This document shows, piece by piece, positions 1 through 7,705 of a DNA stretch of 17,366 nucleotides (its first letter is position 1; every line of letters starts with the position of its first letter). Made by a program: the position numbers and the translations under genes. The stretch lies in the NCBI GenBank assembly GCA_021791775.1, contig JAJYVY010000013.1:1-17366 (forward strand). Reading direction: 5' to 3'. The DNA is from Microcaldota archaeon. GTDB taxonomy: Archaea > Micrarchaeota > Micrarchaeia > Micrarchaeales > Micrarchaeaceae. The notes under the pieces were generated by a model that had not been told where the DNA came from, made no database searches, and saw nothing but the letters and a program-made list of their open reading frames with translations.

Positions 1-738
1 TTTCTTTGTCAGCAGCAGTGCGCGTTCTGCAGCTTCGCAGAGCATCGAGAACGACGTCTCCTGCAAAGAATACGCCACATCCTTTACTGAATGTTTCTCG
101 AGAGCCTTTGTTGCAAAAGTGAGCAGTCCGGTAAAAGTGAAATCCATTCCCTTCACAGTGTAAGGCGTCTCTATGTACCTCCCTCCACGTGCTGTTTTAG
201 CCACTTCAGAGCCCCACGCCGGCACTATGCCAGCCGACCTGGCAAAAGTATCAAGCATGTTGCCGATGCCGATGTCGAACGTTTCGCCATACACATGATA
301 ATGCTTGAAGGGATTATCTGATAGGCCAACTATCTGCGAATTCCCTCCGCTTACATAAAGAACAAGCGGGTCTTTCACCCCGAAGGCCTGCTTTGTTACC
401 TCTATATGCCCCATCGCATGGTTGACTGGCATTAATGGTATGCCATATTTTCCAGAAAGCTCCTTCGCGACCTTGAACCCTACGGATAGGCAAGGGCCAA
501 GGCCAGGCCCCATTGAATATCCTATCGCATGTATGTCTTTTATCTCAAGCCCGGCTTCGGCTAGCGCAGATTTTATCACCTTTTCTTTGTTCGCTATATG
601 AAACTGGGCGACCTTTATCGGTATCATTCCCTTGTCCTTTATCGGATACATGCTCTTCTGGTTGGCGATTATCTTCCCATTATCGCATATGCCAACCCCG
701 AACGTATGGGCCGTGCTCTCTATTCCAAGAACTGCCAT
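1..738 (-). CDS. kae1: Kae1 / OSGEP tRNA threonylcarbamoyladenosine synthase, 5' part
   Basis: Kae1 is the catalytic subunit of the archaeal KEOPS complex, which transfers threonylcarbamoyl to A37 of ANN-decoding tRNAs. The ATG is at 738-736 and 246 codons are inside the window; the C-terminus runs off the left edge. The N-terminus MAVLGIESTAHTFGVGI is the ASKHA phosphate-binding start of the family. The metal-binding histidines are H107 and H111 in NHAMGH, followed by a LVLYVSGGNSQIV strand and the GETFDIGIGNMLDTFAR segment, all typical. The visible part is nearly full length for a stand-alone Kae1 (about 320 residues). I cannot tell whether a Bud32 kinase domain is fused beyond the edge, as happens in many euryarchaea. 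It follows the L29-SUI1 pair on the same strand but after 205 nt and with its own TATA box, so it is probably a separate unit. Confidence 0.95.
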   Translation of the reverse strand, partial: MAVLGIESTAHTFGVGICDNGKIIANQKSMYPIKDKGMIPIKVAQFHIANKEKVIKSALAEAGLEIKDIHAIGYSMGPGLGPCLSVGFKVAKELSGKYGIPLMPVNHAMGHIEVTKQAFGVKDPLVLYVSGGNSQIVGLSDNPFKHYHVYGETFDIGIGNMLDTFARSAGIVPAWGSEVAKTARGGRYIETPYTVKGMDFTFTGLLTFATKALEKHSVKDVAYSLQETSFSMLCEAAERALLLTKK

Positions 739-760
739 ATAATCAATTTAAAGGTAAAAG

Positions 761-770
761 TATAAAAATA
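761..770 (-). promoter_or_regulatory. TATA box for kae1
   Basis: On the minus strand the stretch reads TATTTTTATA, centred about 27 nt before the kae1 ATG at 738. In archaea this places the transcription start at or next to the start codon, so the mRNA would be leaderless. No Shine-Dalgarno sequence is seen before the ATG, which agrees with this. Confidence 0.45.
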
Positions 771-880
771 AAGTCAATTCTACTCATGGAGAGAGGCAAG
801 AACGGTGCGAGCAGCTGACGAATTTCCTATGCAAGGGGCTCGTCAATCTCGCATCAAGCTCTTAGAGCCAATCCATATGG

Positions 881-887
881 AAAAAAA
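881..887 (-). terminator. U-rich terminator after SUI1
   Basis: Seven T residues in a row on the minus strand lie about 57 nt beyond the SUI1 stop codon. Archaeal termination needs little more than a U tract, so this is a plausible end for the L29-SUI1 transcript. No strong hairpin precedes it. The rest of the 739-943 gap shows no RNA gene or coding region that I can support. Confidence 0.35.
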
Positions 888-943
888 GCGCTGGAACATC
901 CGCCATGCCCGGATCGGATCATTGAGCAGAAGACTTCAGGTCG

Positions 944-1249
944 TTATATAACGTCGATTACGTCCTCTTTGTAGCCCATTCCTATTAGCGCTTTCCTCGT
1001 GTTCTCCTTGTGGTCGCCTTGCAGTTCTATAGTCCCGTCCTTGCTTGTTCCCCCGCACGCTAACGCATGCTTGAGGCCTTTTTCCGTCTCTTCCATCTCA
1101 TCCGCACTGATTCCTTCCACAATTGTTACAATCCTGTTGAACTTCGCCTTTTTCGTATAGACCTTTATCTTGCTTTCTGTTTCCCTATCAAGCACGGAGC
1201 ATACGCATATATCTTTCGGTAAACCGCATTTAGGACAGATCTCTGGCAT
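944..1249 (-). CDS. sui1: Translation initiation factor aIF1 (SUI1 family)
   Basis: This 101-residue protein is the archaeal homologue of eIF1, which binds the small ribosomal subunit near the P site and monitors start-codon selection. The N-terminus carries the short zinc-knuckle-like sequence usual in archaeal aIF1 (CPKCGLPKDICVC, residues 5-17). The SUI1 core follows: the VYTKKAKFNRIVTIVEGI strand region, then LKHALACGGTSKDGTIELQGDH and a C-terminal GYKEDVIDVI. The length matches the family. The start overlaps the L29 stop by one base (TAATG), so the two are translationally coupled. L29 with SUI1 is a standard archaeal pair, but the S3 gene that usually precedes L29 is not here. Confidence 0.95.
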   Translation of the reverse strand: MPEICPKCGLPKDICVCSVLDRETESKIKVYTKKAKFNRIVTIVEGISADEMEETEKGLKHALACGGTSKDGTIELQGDHKENTRKALIGMGYKEDVIDVI

Positions 1250-1455
1250 TAGCGCTTTGCACCTCTCTGGTTAAGTATCGTATTGATTCTTGCAATGGTC
1301 CTTCTTATCTCCCGCGTTTTTATCGCCTTGCTTGCAACTCCTGTAGAGGCGACCTTCCTTCTCTCTATGCCGAGCTCAAGCTCAAGCTCGCCCAGCTTCG
1401 TTCGTAAAGCACTTTCAGACAAAGACCTTAATTCGCTTGCTTTTATTTCAGACAC
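1249..1455 (-). CDS. rpl29: Large subunit ribosomal protein L29 (uL29)
   Basis: uL29 is a small helical protein near the polypeptide exit tunnel and helps form the docking site for SRP and chaperones. The 68 residues fit: MSEIKASELRSLSESALRTK, then LGELELELGIERRKVASTG and the REIRRTIARINTILNQR helix that marks L29. The start codon is GTG at 1455-1453; no ATG is available near the N-terminus in frame. A TATA-like element on the minus strand at 1481-1493 lies about 30 nt upstream, so this gene probably begins the L29-SUI1 transcript without a leader. The gene diverges from lonB across about 107 nt. Confidence 0.93.
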   Translation of the reverse strand: MSEIKASELRSLSESALRTKLGELELELGIERRKVASTGVASKAIKTREIRRTIARINTILNQRGAKR

Positions 1456-1480
1456 CTAGTGATAGATATTATGCGGGCTA

Positions 1481-1493
1481 CATATTAAAAGCT
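1481..1493 (-). promoter_or_regulatory. TATA box for L29-SUI1
   Basis: The minus strand reads AGCTTTTAATATG here, centred about 30 nt before the GTG start of L29. This is the spacing expected for a leaderless or nearly leaderless archaeal transcript. Confidence 0.4.
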
Positions 1494-1522
1494 TTCCGAA
1501 AAGAAAAGGAAACCTGCTTAGG

Positions 1523-1534
1523 AGTATTAATATT
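1523..1534 (+). promoter_or_regulatory. TATA box for lonB
   Basis: AGTATTAATATT lies about 34 nt before the preferred lonB ATG at 1563 and would give a leader of roughly 10 nt. If correct, the lonB open frame that extends upstream to 1437 cannot be fully translated, which supports the internal start. Confidence 0.35.
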
Positions 1535-1562
1535 CTTCTGTCAAAATATTAGATGTGTAGTG

Positions 1563-3503
1563 ATGCAGAAGTTCAAGACAACCGCAGATGTCAAAGTACC
1601 TGACAAACTGATAGACCAGATAATCGGTCAGAAAGCAGGAGTAGAGATAATAAAGAAGGCGGCGAAGCAAAGAAGGAATGTTTTGCTTATCGGCAGTCCT
1701 GGCACTGGCAAGACGATGCTCGCCCAAGCCATGGCGGAACTGCTGCCTGCTGCGGAATTGGAGGACATCCTGATATACAAAAACCCAAATGATGAGAATG
1801 CCCCCACTGTAAAAACCGTCAAAACCTATCCCAATAAAGAGGCTATGGAAAAGGGCGGGGATGGCCAGGGCAGGCAGATACTCCAAAAGGAAAGGATGAA
1901 AGGCAGAATGACAATGACCCGCGGCGGTAATCTTATAACTCCGATCGTGATGCTGCTCGTCATAATCATATTTGCATTGTCGCTAAGCGGCATCATCACT
2001 GGCTATGAGATAATAGTGCTTGCAGCATTAATGCTCGGCATAATGATCTTCGGGGCGATGGCGATGTTCGTCAGCGGCCTCACGAGAAGGGTCGGAGGCC
2101 TTCCGGGGATGACAGATTACAACGAACCCAAGCTGATTGTCGATAATACCGGATTGAAGCATGCGCCATTTATAGATGCAACAGGGTCAAGAGCCGGAGC
2201 CCTTTTCGGAGACGTCCGGCATGACCCCCTGCAAAGTGGCGGCCTGGGCACCCCGGCCCATCTCAGGGTAGAGAGCGGGGCGGTGCATAAGGCGAATAAA
2301 GGCGTCCTGTTCATAGATGAAGTTTCAAGGCTGGAGCCGAAATCGCAGCAGGACCTGCTGACATCGATGCAGGAGAAGAAATACTCTATAACGGGACAGA
2401 GCGAGATGAGTTCTGGCGCAATCGTCAAAACGGAACCCGTCCCTGCGGACTTCATACTCGTTGCAGCCGGCAACCTACAAGATATCAGCAACATGCATCC
2501 TGCGCTTCGCTCCAGGATAAGGGGATACGGATACGAGGTATACATGGAATCGGCAATGGAGGACAACGATGCCAACAGAAATTCTCTCCTGCAGTTCATA
2601 GCGCAGGAGGTGAGGAAGGATGGCAAGATACCACATTTCGACAAAGATGCAGTGGCTGAGATAATAGAGGAGGCCAGGAGGCGCTCAGGAAGGAAGAAAA
2701 AGCTCACTCTGATATTGAGAGACCTTGGTGGCTTGATAAGGGCAGCAGGTGACATCGCTATAGAGAAGAACAAGAAGGTTGTCACAAAGGATGACATCAT
2801 AGCCGCGCGGGGCCTGGCAAGCTCAATTGAATCTCAGGTGGTGGCTCAGGAGGTTGAGTACAGGAAAGACTACAAGGTATTCGCCACCTCTGGCTACAGC
2901 ATCGGGAAGGTCAACGGCCTTGCCGTAATGGGAACCTCCACAATAACCTCCGCAGGCATAGTTTTGCCTATAGTTGCAGAGGTAACTCCGGCAAGCTCGC
3001 GCTCCGAGGGAAGGTTCATACCCACAGGCAAACTCGGGAAGATAGCCAACGAGGCAGTCAAGAACGTAAGCGCGATAATAAAGAAGCACATGGGCAAAGA
3101 CGTATCGAATTTCGATATGCATGTGCAGTTCCTGCAGTCATATGAAGGTGTAGAGGGAGACAGTGCAAGCATCTCCATAGCGGTGAGCATAATTTCGGCC
3201 ATGGAAAACATACCTGTCGATCAATCGGTAGCCATGACAGGATCGCTGTCTGTGAGGGGCAAGGTCTTGCCCGTAGGCGGCATAACAAGCAAGGTAGAGG
3301 GAGCAATAAATTCAGGAATAAAGAAAGTGATAATACCAGAAGGCAACAAGGAGGATGTCTATATCGGCAAGCAACTTCTCAAAAAGGTAAAAATAATACC
3401 TGTAAAGACATTCGCCGAGGTAATAAAATACTCTATCAAGCCAAGCAAAAGAAGGGACGAAATCATAGCAGAGTTGGAGAAGACTGAAGAGCCATCTAAA
3501 TGA
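1563..3503 (+). CDS. lonB: Membrane-bound archaeal Lon protease (LonB)
   Basis: LonB is an ATP-dependent, membrane-anchored protease that removes damaged and regulatory proteins in archaea. From the ATG at 1563 it has 646 residues, typical for LonB. In order: Walker A GSPGTGKT (44-51); two membrane segments inserted in the AAA domain (about 124-146 and 148-172), a hallmark of LonB; Walker B VLFIDE (248-253); a sensor/arginine-finger region (HPALRSRIRGYG); and a C-terminal protease domain with catalytic Ser534 in EGDSAS and Lys577 in TSKVEGA. The 43-residue spacing of this dyad equals that of other Lon proteases. The frame is open upstream to 1437, but that extension would overlap the L29 start and has no family resemblance; MQKFKTTADVKVPDKLIDQI fits a LonB N-terminus. 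It ends 12 nt before top6A, so the two are likely co-transcribed. Confidence 0.96.
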   Translation: MQKFKTTADVKVPDKLIDQIIGQKAGVEIIKKAAKQRRNVLLIGSPGTGKTMLAQAMAELLPAAELEDILIYKNPNDENAPTVKTVKTYPNKEAMEKGGDGQGRQILQKERMKGRMTMTRGGNLITPIVMLLVIIIFALSLSGIITGYEIIVLAALMLGIMIFGAMAMFVSGLTRRVGGLPGMTDYNEPKLIVDNTGLKHAPFIDATGSRAGALFGDVRHDPLQSGGLGTPAHLRVESGAVHKANKGVLFIDEVSRLEPKSQQDLLTSMQEKKYSITGQSEMSSGAIVKTEPVPADFILVAAGNLQDISNMHPALRSRIRGYGYEVYMESAMEDNDANRNSLLQFIAQEVRKDGKIPHFDKDAVAEIIEEARRRSGRKKKLTLILRDLGGLIRAAGDIAIEKNKKVVTKDDIIAARGLASSIESQVVAQEVEYRKDYKVFATSGYSIGKVNGLAVMGTSTITSAGIVLPIVAEVTPASSRSEGRFIPTGKLGKIANEAVKNVSAIIKKHMGKDVSNFDMHVQFLQSYEGVEGDSASISIAVSIISAMENIPVDQSVAMTGSLSVRGKVLPVGGITSKVEGAINSGIKKVIIPEGNKEDVYIGKQLLKKVKIIPVKTFAEVIKYSIKPSKRRDEIIAELEKTEEPSK

Positions 3504-3515
3504 GCGGATGAACGC

Positions 3516-4640
3516 ATGGCGACAAAAGGAGAAAAGGCAGGAAGAAAGGCGAAAAGCCCAAAGGAGAGGCTGGAGGAGTTCGGGGAGGAGCTGATCTCCC
3601 AGATTGACAAGGAAAGGAGCCCGAAATTCGTAACGCTTTCAAGATCAAGATCGAACATCAAGTACGATGAGAAGCAGGAGGTCTTGGTTCTGGGGGAAAA
3701 CAAAGAGGAGAGAAACTTTGTAAATGTCGGGCAGGCGAAGCGCTTTATGCAGACAACCGCCATAGCCGCCAAATGCCATCAATTCTTGACGGAGAATCTG
3801 CACACAACGATAAGAGGGCTGTTCTACCAGCTCAAGTATTCTCTCGGGGAGGATGTAGATGAAAACATATTCAGCGAGCAGTCCGAATCCAATCCCCTCA
3901 TAGAGGATCTGGAAGTCGCTCTCAACCTGAAAAGGGAGGACCTGAACCTCAATGCGACAAGGAAAGGCATACTTGCGGGGGATTTAAAGGTCATAGACAG
4001 ATTTGGAGGGGAGAGGATAGAGATTGACGGAACAAAGCAGGGAAGAAGCGGATGGTCGATACCGAGCGATGTGGACAATGATATAGAGTTTGTCGATGTG
4101 AAGGCGAAAGGGGTTCTTGTTGTAGAGAAGGATGCGCTATGGCAGAGGCTCAATGAAGACAGGTTCTGGAGGAAGGAGAACATGATACTCATATCCCCCC
4201 AGGGGCAGGCAGCCCGGGGGACCAGGAGGCTCATCAGGAAGCTCGCCGACCGCGGCCTCCCGGTTTATGTATTCAATGATTGCGATGCCTGGGGATGGTA
4301 TATATACTGGACTATAAAGGTCGGCAGCATAAATCTCGCCTATGTGGGCAGAGACATAGCCACGCCAGAGGCGAAGTTCCTTGGTGTGACTATGGCTGAC
4401 ATAGAGCACTACGACTTCCTCAAGAAAATGGTGATGAAAGCTACCGATGTCGATATAAAAAGGACGCAAGACATGCTCCAATACAGCTGGATAAACAAGC
4501 ACAAGGAGTGGGTTGAAGAGCTGAAGAAAGTCATAAAAACGAAAATAAAGCTTGAATCAGACACGCTGCAGGGGCCAAAACTGACTTTCGTAGGGGATTA
4601 CATAAGGGAAAAGATAAAGGCCAACGATTTCCTTCCTTGA
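3516..4640 (+). CDS. top6A: DNA topoisomerase VI subunit A
   Basis: Subunit A of the type IIB topoisomerase cuts both DNA strands through a tyrosine and is the relative of eukaryotic Spo11. The 374 residues show a basic N-terminal tail (1-20), a winged-helix/CAP-like domain with TTIRGLFYQLKYS in which Tyr104 matches the catalytic tyrosine (the usual YY is FY here), and a Toprim domain with Glu204 in VLVVEKDALWQRL and the metal-binding Asp255 and Asp257 in FNDCDAWGWYIYWT. The length fits the family. A weak GGATGA precedes the start. Subunit B, which supplies the ATPase and strand passage and is often the adjacent gene, is not in this window; the neighbour is lonB instead. Confidence 0.95.
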   Translation: MATKGEKAGRKAKSPKERLEEFGEELISQIDKERSPKFVTLSRSRSNIKYDEKQEVLVLGENKEERNFVNVGQAKRFMQTTAIAAKCHQFLTENLHTTIRGLFYQLKYSLGEDVDENIFSEQSESNPLIEDLEVALNLKREDLNLNATRKGILAGDLKVIDRFGGERIEIDGTKQGRSGWSIPSDVDNDIEFVDVKAKGVLVVEKDALWQRLNEDRFWRKENMILISPQGQAARGTRRLIRKLADRGLPVYVFNDCDAWGWYIYWTIKVGSINLAYVGRDIATPEAKFLGVTMADIEHYDFLKKMVMKATDVDIKRTQDMLQYSWINKHKEWVEELKKVIKTKIKLESDTLQGPKLTFVGDYIREKIKANDFLP

Positions 4641-4656
4641 TAATTTTTCATCTTCT
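4641..4656 (+). terminator. T-rich tract ending the lonB-top6A transcript
   Basis: Directly after the top6A stop the plus strand is T-rich, with a run of five T followed by a pyrimidine stretch. It overlaps the end of the convergent secretion ATPase gene, leaving only 7 nt between the two stop codons. This is a weak call based on T content alone. Confidence 0.25.
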
Positions 4657-5964
4657 TATGACTGGCATTAGGTTGTTCAGGCCCAGCTTTGCGAGCGTAG
4701 CCTCCGGGTTGTCGTAATACGCCCTTACGGTCTCGCTTATGCTTTTCATGTCCCTTATCCCATGCTTGTTCATGGCGAGCAGCATCGCCGCTCTCACGCT
4801 CTCTTCGGCAAGGATATCCTGCGGCAGCACACCGATGACCTTTGATATGGTATCCCTGTATGTGATGCTGGGCAATATCGGCGCCGAAGCAAAAGTCTTG
4901 TAATCGAATTTGTAGAGGTCGGAGAGTAGTACCTGCGTTTCGACGCCCGAAATCTCCGACATCTGTGTAACCTTTCTTATCGGCTTTCTGTCCTTGAAGA
5001 CCTGCGCCGTTATTATTATCCCATCAACCACCGATACCATCTCAAGTGGTACGTTCATCGGGGCATGCTGCAGCCTGTTTACCACATCCCTGGCGGTAGA
5101 GGCATGTATGGTGCTGATGACTATTTTTCCAATGTTCATCGCAGTTATCATGTCATTGGCTTCCTTGCCTCTAGTCTCGCCTATTATTATCATGTCAGGT
5201 CTCATACGCAACGCATTCTTGACAAGCTCTTCCATAGGGAGCTGTTCGCTGGTTTCCAGCCTTGCGCAATTCTCCTGCGTTTCGGTATTCAGTTCGTATG
5301 TTTCCTCAATTGTCACTATCCTCTCTTCCGGTCGTATGAAGGAAAACATCGCATTTAGCAGCGTAGTCTTTCCAGAGGCTGGCATGCCCCCTATAAGTAA
5401 GTTTGCCGGCCTCACCGCAAAGCCGTCCATGTAGACCCACAGCCGTGCAGCAATCTGGTAATCAAGCTCTCCAGAGTTGATCAGGTCTATTATGCTCAGC
5501 GTTCTCTTCTTGAAATTCCTCATTGTTATGTCATAGCCAAGAGGAGACGATACAATGTTGACCCTGTTGCCGGTTGGCATGTGGACATCCATCACATTCC
5601 CATGAGCGCTTTCGTTTGTGGCGTAGAGCCGCAGCTTTTTAACAAACAGATCAAGCGCCTCTCTGTCAGGTATTGTATCTTCGGTCTTTACGCTGCCTTT
5701 ATCTGTATCATAAACAAAAATATTTTTTGTATTGTTTATCATCACATCTTCTATAGTATCGGAAGTTGCATACTTGTCTATCGGGTAGAGTGTGTTCATG
5801 CTTTCGAATATCTGATTAACCTCATCCGCTGTGATGCCCGGCTCTACCGTCCTCGCGGTCGCCATCACAATCTCCTTTCTTCTATCGGCGTCGGTCACCT
5901 TGACAAACCTGCCAATAAGCCTATCGAGGACCTTAAGCTCGATATCGGCCAGTCGTTTGTTCAT
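4648..5964 (-). CDS. Type II/IV secretion system ATPase (archaeal TadA/VirB11-like)
   Basis: This 438-residue protein is a hexameric secretion/pilus motor ATPase of the PilT/VirB11/TadA superfamily. Visible parts: an N-terminal domain (about 1-150), Walker A GGMPASGKTT (192-201), an Asp-box region RIVTIEETYEL (about 215-225), Walker B DMIIIGETRG (257-266), a His box STIHAST (284-290), and a C-terminal domain. The sequence resembles archaeal pilus assembly ATPases, but no TadC-like membrane protein, prepilin or prepilin peptidase is in the window, so the substrate is unknown. The ATG at 5964 has a TATA box about 28 nt upstream, giving a leaderless transcript independent of ftsY. It could serve type IV pili, an archaellum-like machine or DNA uptake. 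Confidence 0.9.
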   Translation of the reverse strand: MNKRLADIELKVLDRLIGRFVKVTDADRRKEIVMATARTVEPGITADEVNQIFESMNTLYPIDKYATSDTIEDVMINNTKNIFVYDTDKGSVKTEDTIPDREALDLFVKKLRLYATNESAHGNVMDVHMPTGNRVNIVSSPLGYDITMRNFKKRTLSIIDLINSGELDYQIAARLWVYMDGFAVRPANLLIGGMPASGKTTLLNAMFSFIRPEERIVTIEETYELNTETQENCARLETSEQLPMEELVKNALRMRPDMIIIGETRGKEANDMITAMNIGKIVISTIHASTARDVVNRLQHAPMNVPLEMVSVVDGIIITAQVFKDRKPIRKVTQMSEISGVETQVLLSDLYKFDYKTFASAPILPSITYRDTISKVIGVLPQDILAEESVRAAMLLAMNKHGIRDMKSISETVRAYYDNPEATLAKLGLNNLMPVIRR

Positions 5965-5986
5965 GCAAGCACTGCTACCTTAATAG

Positions 5987-5996
5987 CTTTTATATC
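5987..5996 (-). promoter_or_regulatory. TATA box for the secretion ATPase
   Basis: The minus strand reads GATATAAAAG, centred about 28 nt before the ATG at 5964. This strong match suggests a leaderless transcript that starts after ftsY rather than read-through from the ribosomal operon. Confidence 0.5.
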
Positions 5997-6033
5997 GATA
6001 GTAAGTTATAAAAGAGATTGCTGTGCGGCGTTT

Positions 6034-7074
6034 TTATTTAGGCAGTATCGAGTTGACAACAAAATCGTCGCTGTATCTTTTCAGTGAACCGTAGGCTTCG
6101 CCAGTGCCGAAGAAGAGTATAGGTATTCCAGCAGTGTATGCTATCGATATGGCATTGCCGCCCTTCGCATCGCAGTCAAGCTTCGTGAGTATTATTCCGT
6201 CTATTTTCATATGCGCTGAAAATTCGGCGATCTGATTGGCCAGCGCATTGCCTGAAGTGCTCTCGCCCACAAAAATGGTCATATCGGGTTTTGCGACCCT
6301 TACCATCTTCAGCATCTCATTCACAAGGTTCTTGTTGGTCTCCTGCCTGCCTGCTGTGTCTATAAGCACTACGGGTATATTGTGGGCCTTCGAATAGGCT
6401 ATAGCATCAAATGCTATGCTGGGCGGATCCGCACCATAACTGCTTTTTATAACCGGTACGCCTATCGCCTTGGCATGGTGCTCCGTCTGTTCTATGGCTG
6501 CGGCTCTGAACGTGTCGCTGGCTGAGAACACGCTGTCGATTCCATCTTGTTTCAGCATGGAGGCGATCTTGCCCATTGTCGTTGTCTTTCCAGTCCCATT
6601 AGGGCCAATGAAGAGTATTTTTACCGGTACGTTTCCAGAAGAGATCCTGGTTTTTATAAATCCTATCAGGTCAACACCCTCCTTAGATTCCCCCAGAAGT
6701 TCGAAAAGCGCTCTCCTGACGTATTCCAGCATATCCTCCTTCATCGTTTTAGATTTGAAGTTCGCGTTCTTCAGCATTTCTCTAAGCCTCGCAAGGAGCG
6801 CTTCAGCCGCCTTGTATGATACATCGGACTGCAGCAGCTGCGGCTCAAGGTCTTCGATAAAGTTGTCTATGTCCTTTTGCGACAATTTTATTTCTCCTAG
6901 GAAAGCGCCCTTTATTTTTGTCCCTGCGGACAAGTTTATGTCTACTCCTCGCTCCCCTCCCCTCTTGGCCTCCGGCCCAGCTCCGGCAGCCGCACCTCCG
7001 GCAGGTTTCTCCTCCTCCTTTTTGATAAAGCCTTTTATTGCCCCGGATATCCTCTTCCTTAATTCATCAAACAT
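6034..7074 (-). CDS. ftsY: Signal recognition particle receptor FtsY
   Basis: FtsY is the membrane-associated GTPase that receives SRP-ribosome complexes at the Sec translocon. The 346 residues have a short N-terminal helix (MFDELRKRISGAIKGFIKK), a Gly/Ala-rich linker (about 24-42), the four-helix N domain, and the SRP GTPase G domain: P-loop GPNGTGKTT (157-165), DTFRAAAIEQ (187-196), DTAGRQ (239-244) and TKLD (297-300). The acidic A domain found in bacterial FtsY is largely missing, as is common in archaea. SRP54 has similar GTPase motifs, but there is no methionine-rich M domain, so FtsY is the better call. It is the last gene of the S19e operon, 10 nt after prefoldin alpha. Confidence 0.96.
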   Translation of the reverse strand: MFDELRKRISGAIKGFIKKEEEKPAGGAAAGAGPEAKRGGERGVDINLSAGTKIKGAFLGEIKLSQKDIDNFIEDLEPQLLQSDVSYKAAEALLARLREMLKNANFKSKTMKEDMLEYVRRALFELLGESKEGVDLIGFIKTRISSGNVPVKILFIGPNGTGKTTTMGKIASMLKQDGIDSVFSASDTFRAAAIEQTEHHAKAIGVPVIKSSYGADPPSIAFDAIAYSKAHNIPVVLIDTAGRQETNKNLVNEMLKMVRVAKPDMTIFVGESTSGNALANQIAEFSAHMKIDGIILTKLDCDAKGGNAISIAYTAGIPILFFGTGEAYGSLKRYSDDFVVNSILPK

Positions 7075-7084
7075 TCAAAACCCT

Positions 7085-7516
7085 TTACCTGCTTAGCTGT
7101 TCCATCCGTTGCGACACCTCTATTATCGCAGTCTCCAACTCCTTCTTGTTTCTGGATAATTTGTTATACATCCCGGTTACCTTCTCTGCTCTCCCGCCTA
7201 TGTATCTTTTCGCATCGTCCAAAACTTTCTCTACTATCCAGCCCCCGCCCACGCTTACAAGCACCTTGTCCAATTTTGCCGCGCTCGTATTTATGTAGAT
7301 ATTCGCCCCAATGTGCATCATCATGCCCTTTCCCTCTATCACGTCGCAGTTTTCAAGCGTCTTTGCAGCTGCATTCAACTCACCGAGGTGTCCGACCATC
7401 TGATTCAGTTCGTTGATTATCGCTGAATACTGGTTCTGGTATAACTGCTGCAGGTATCTCATGGCCTGCATCTCATCCTGAGGTTTCACATTTGAATTAT
7501 CAGGTTTCTGTTCCAT
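7085..7516 (-). CDS. pfdA: Prefoldin alpha subunit
   Basis: Prefoldin is a hexameric jellyfish-shaped chaperone that passes unfolded chains to the thermosome; the alpha subunit forms its central beta barrel. The 143 residues show two long coiled-coil helices (about 14-58 and 100-143) flanking a beta-hairpin region with MMMHIGANIYINTSAAKLDKV and VSVGGGWIVEK, the conserved alpha-type signature. The ATG at 7516 has a clear GGTGAT ribosome binding site overlapping the end of the LX gene. The location between LX and ftsY is the usual archaeal order. Confidence 0.93.
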   Translation of the reverse strand: MEQKPDNSNVKPQDEMQAMRYLQQLYQNQYSAIINELNQMVGHLGELNAAAKTLENCDVIEGKGMMMHIGANIYINTSAAKLDKVLVSVGGGWIVEKVLDDAKRYIGGRAEKVTGMYNKLSRNKKELETAIIEVSQRMEQLSR

Positions 7517-7519
7517 CGT

Positions 7520-7525
7520 ATCACC
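7520..7525 (-). promoter_or_regulatory. Ribosome binding site for prefoldin alpha
   Basis: GGTGAT on the minus strand lies 3 nt before the ATG and overlaps the TAG stop codon of LX. It fixes the start and shows that genes inside operons here use Shine-Dalgarno initiation, unlike several first genes. Confidence 0.6.
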
Positions 7526-7701
7526 TACTCCCTTTTTACCTCTTCTATCTCTATCGCAGTTTTCTTAAGCTTGTGTCTGCTGCCAAGCAGTATCATTGCA
7601 ACGCGCCTGGCATCAGATTCGCTCATCGCTGCCACGTTCAAACTGAATCTCCGTTCTCCCTTAATCCGCCCCTTTATTGAAAATTGTCCCTTTTCGCCCA
7701 T
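7525..7701 (-). CDS. rplX: Large subunit ribosomal protein LX (eL20/L18a)
   Basis: LX is the archaeal counterpart of eukaryotic L18a (eL20). From the ATG at 7701 the protein has 58 residues: FSIKGRIKGERRFSLNVAAM, ESDARRVAMILLGSRHKLKK and the highly typical end TAIEIEEVKRE. The frame is open to 7761, but that extension overlaps the aIF6 gene and is not LX-like; the 7701 start leaves a 4-nt gap after aIF6. It is at the short end for LX. Confidence 0.88.
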   Translation of the reverse strand: MGEKGQFSIKGRIKGERRFSLNVAAMSESDARRVAMILLGSRHKLKKTAIEIEEVKRE

Positions 7702-7705
7702 TATA

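Noticed and set aside
781..943. Possible small RNA in the gap before kae1
   Set aside because: I looked for C and D boxes, tRNA arms and strong hairpins on both strands and found only a T-run; nothing supports an RNA gene.
1437..1562. In-frame upstream extension of lonB
   Set aside because: It overlaps the start of L29, lacks LonB similarity and lies upstream of the likely TATA box; the ATG at 1563 gives the normal LonB N-terminus.
2117..2800. Long open frame (227 codons) antisense to lonB
   Set aside because: It is a shadow of the lonB reading frame: composition is Ser/Leu/Pro-rich without motifs, while the plus-strand protein is clearly LonB.
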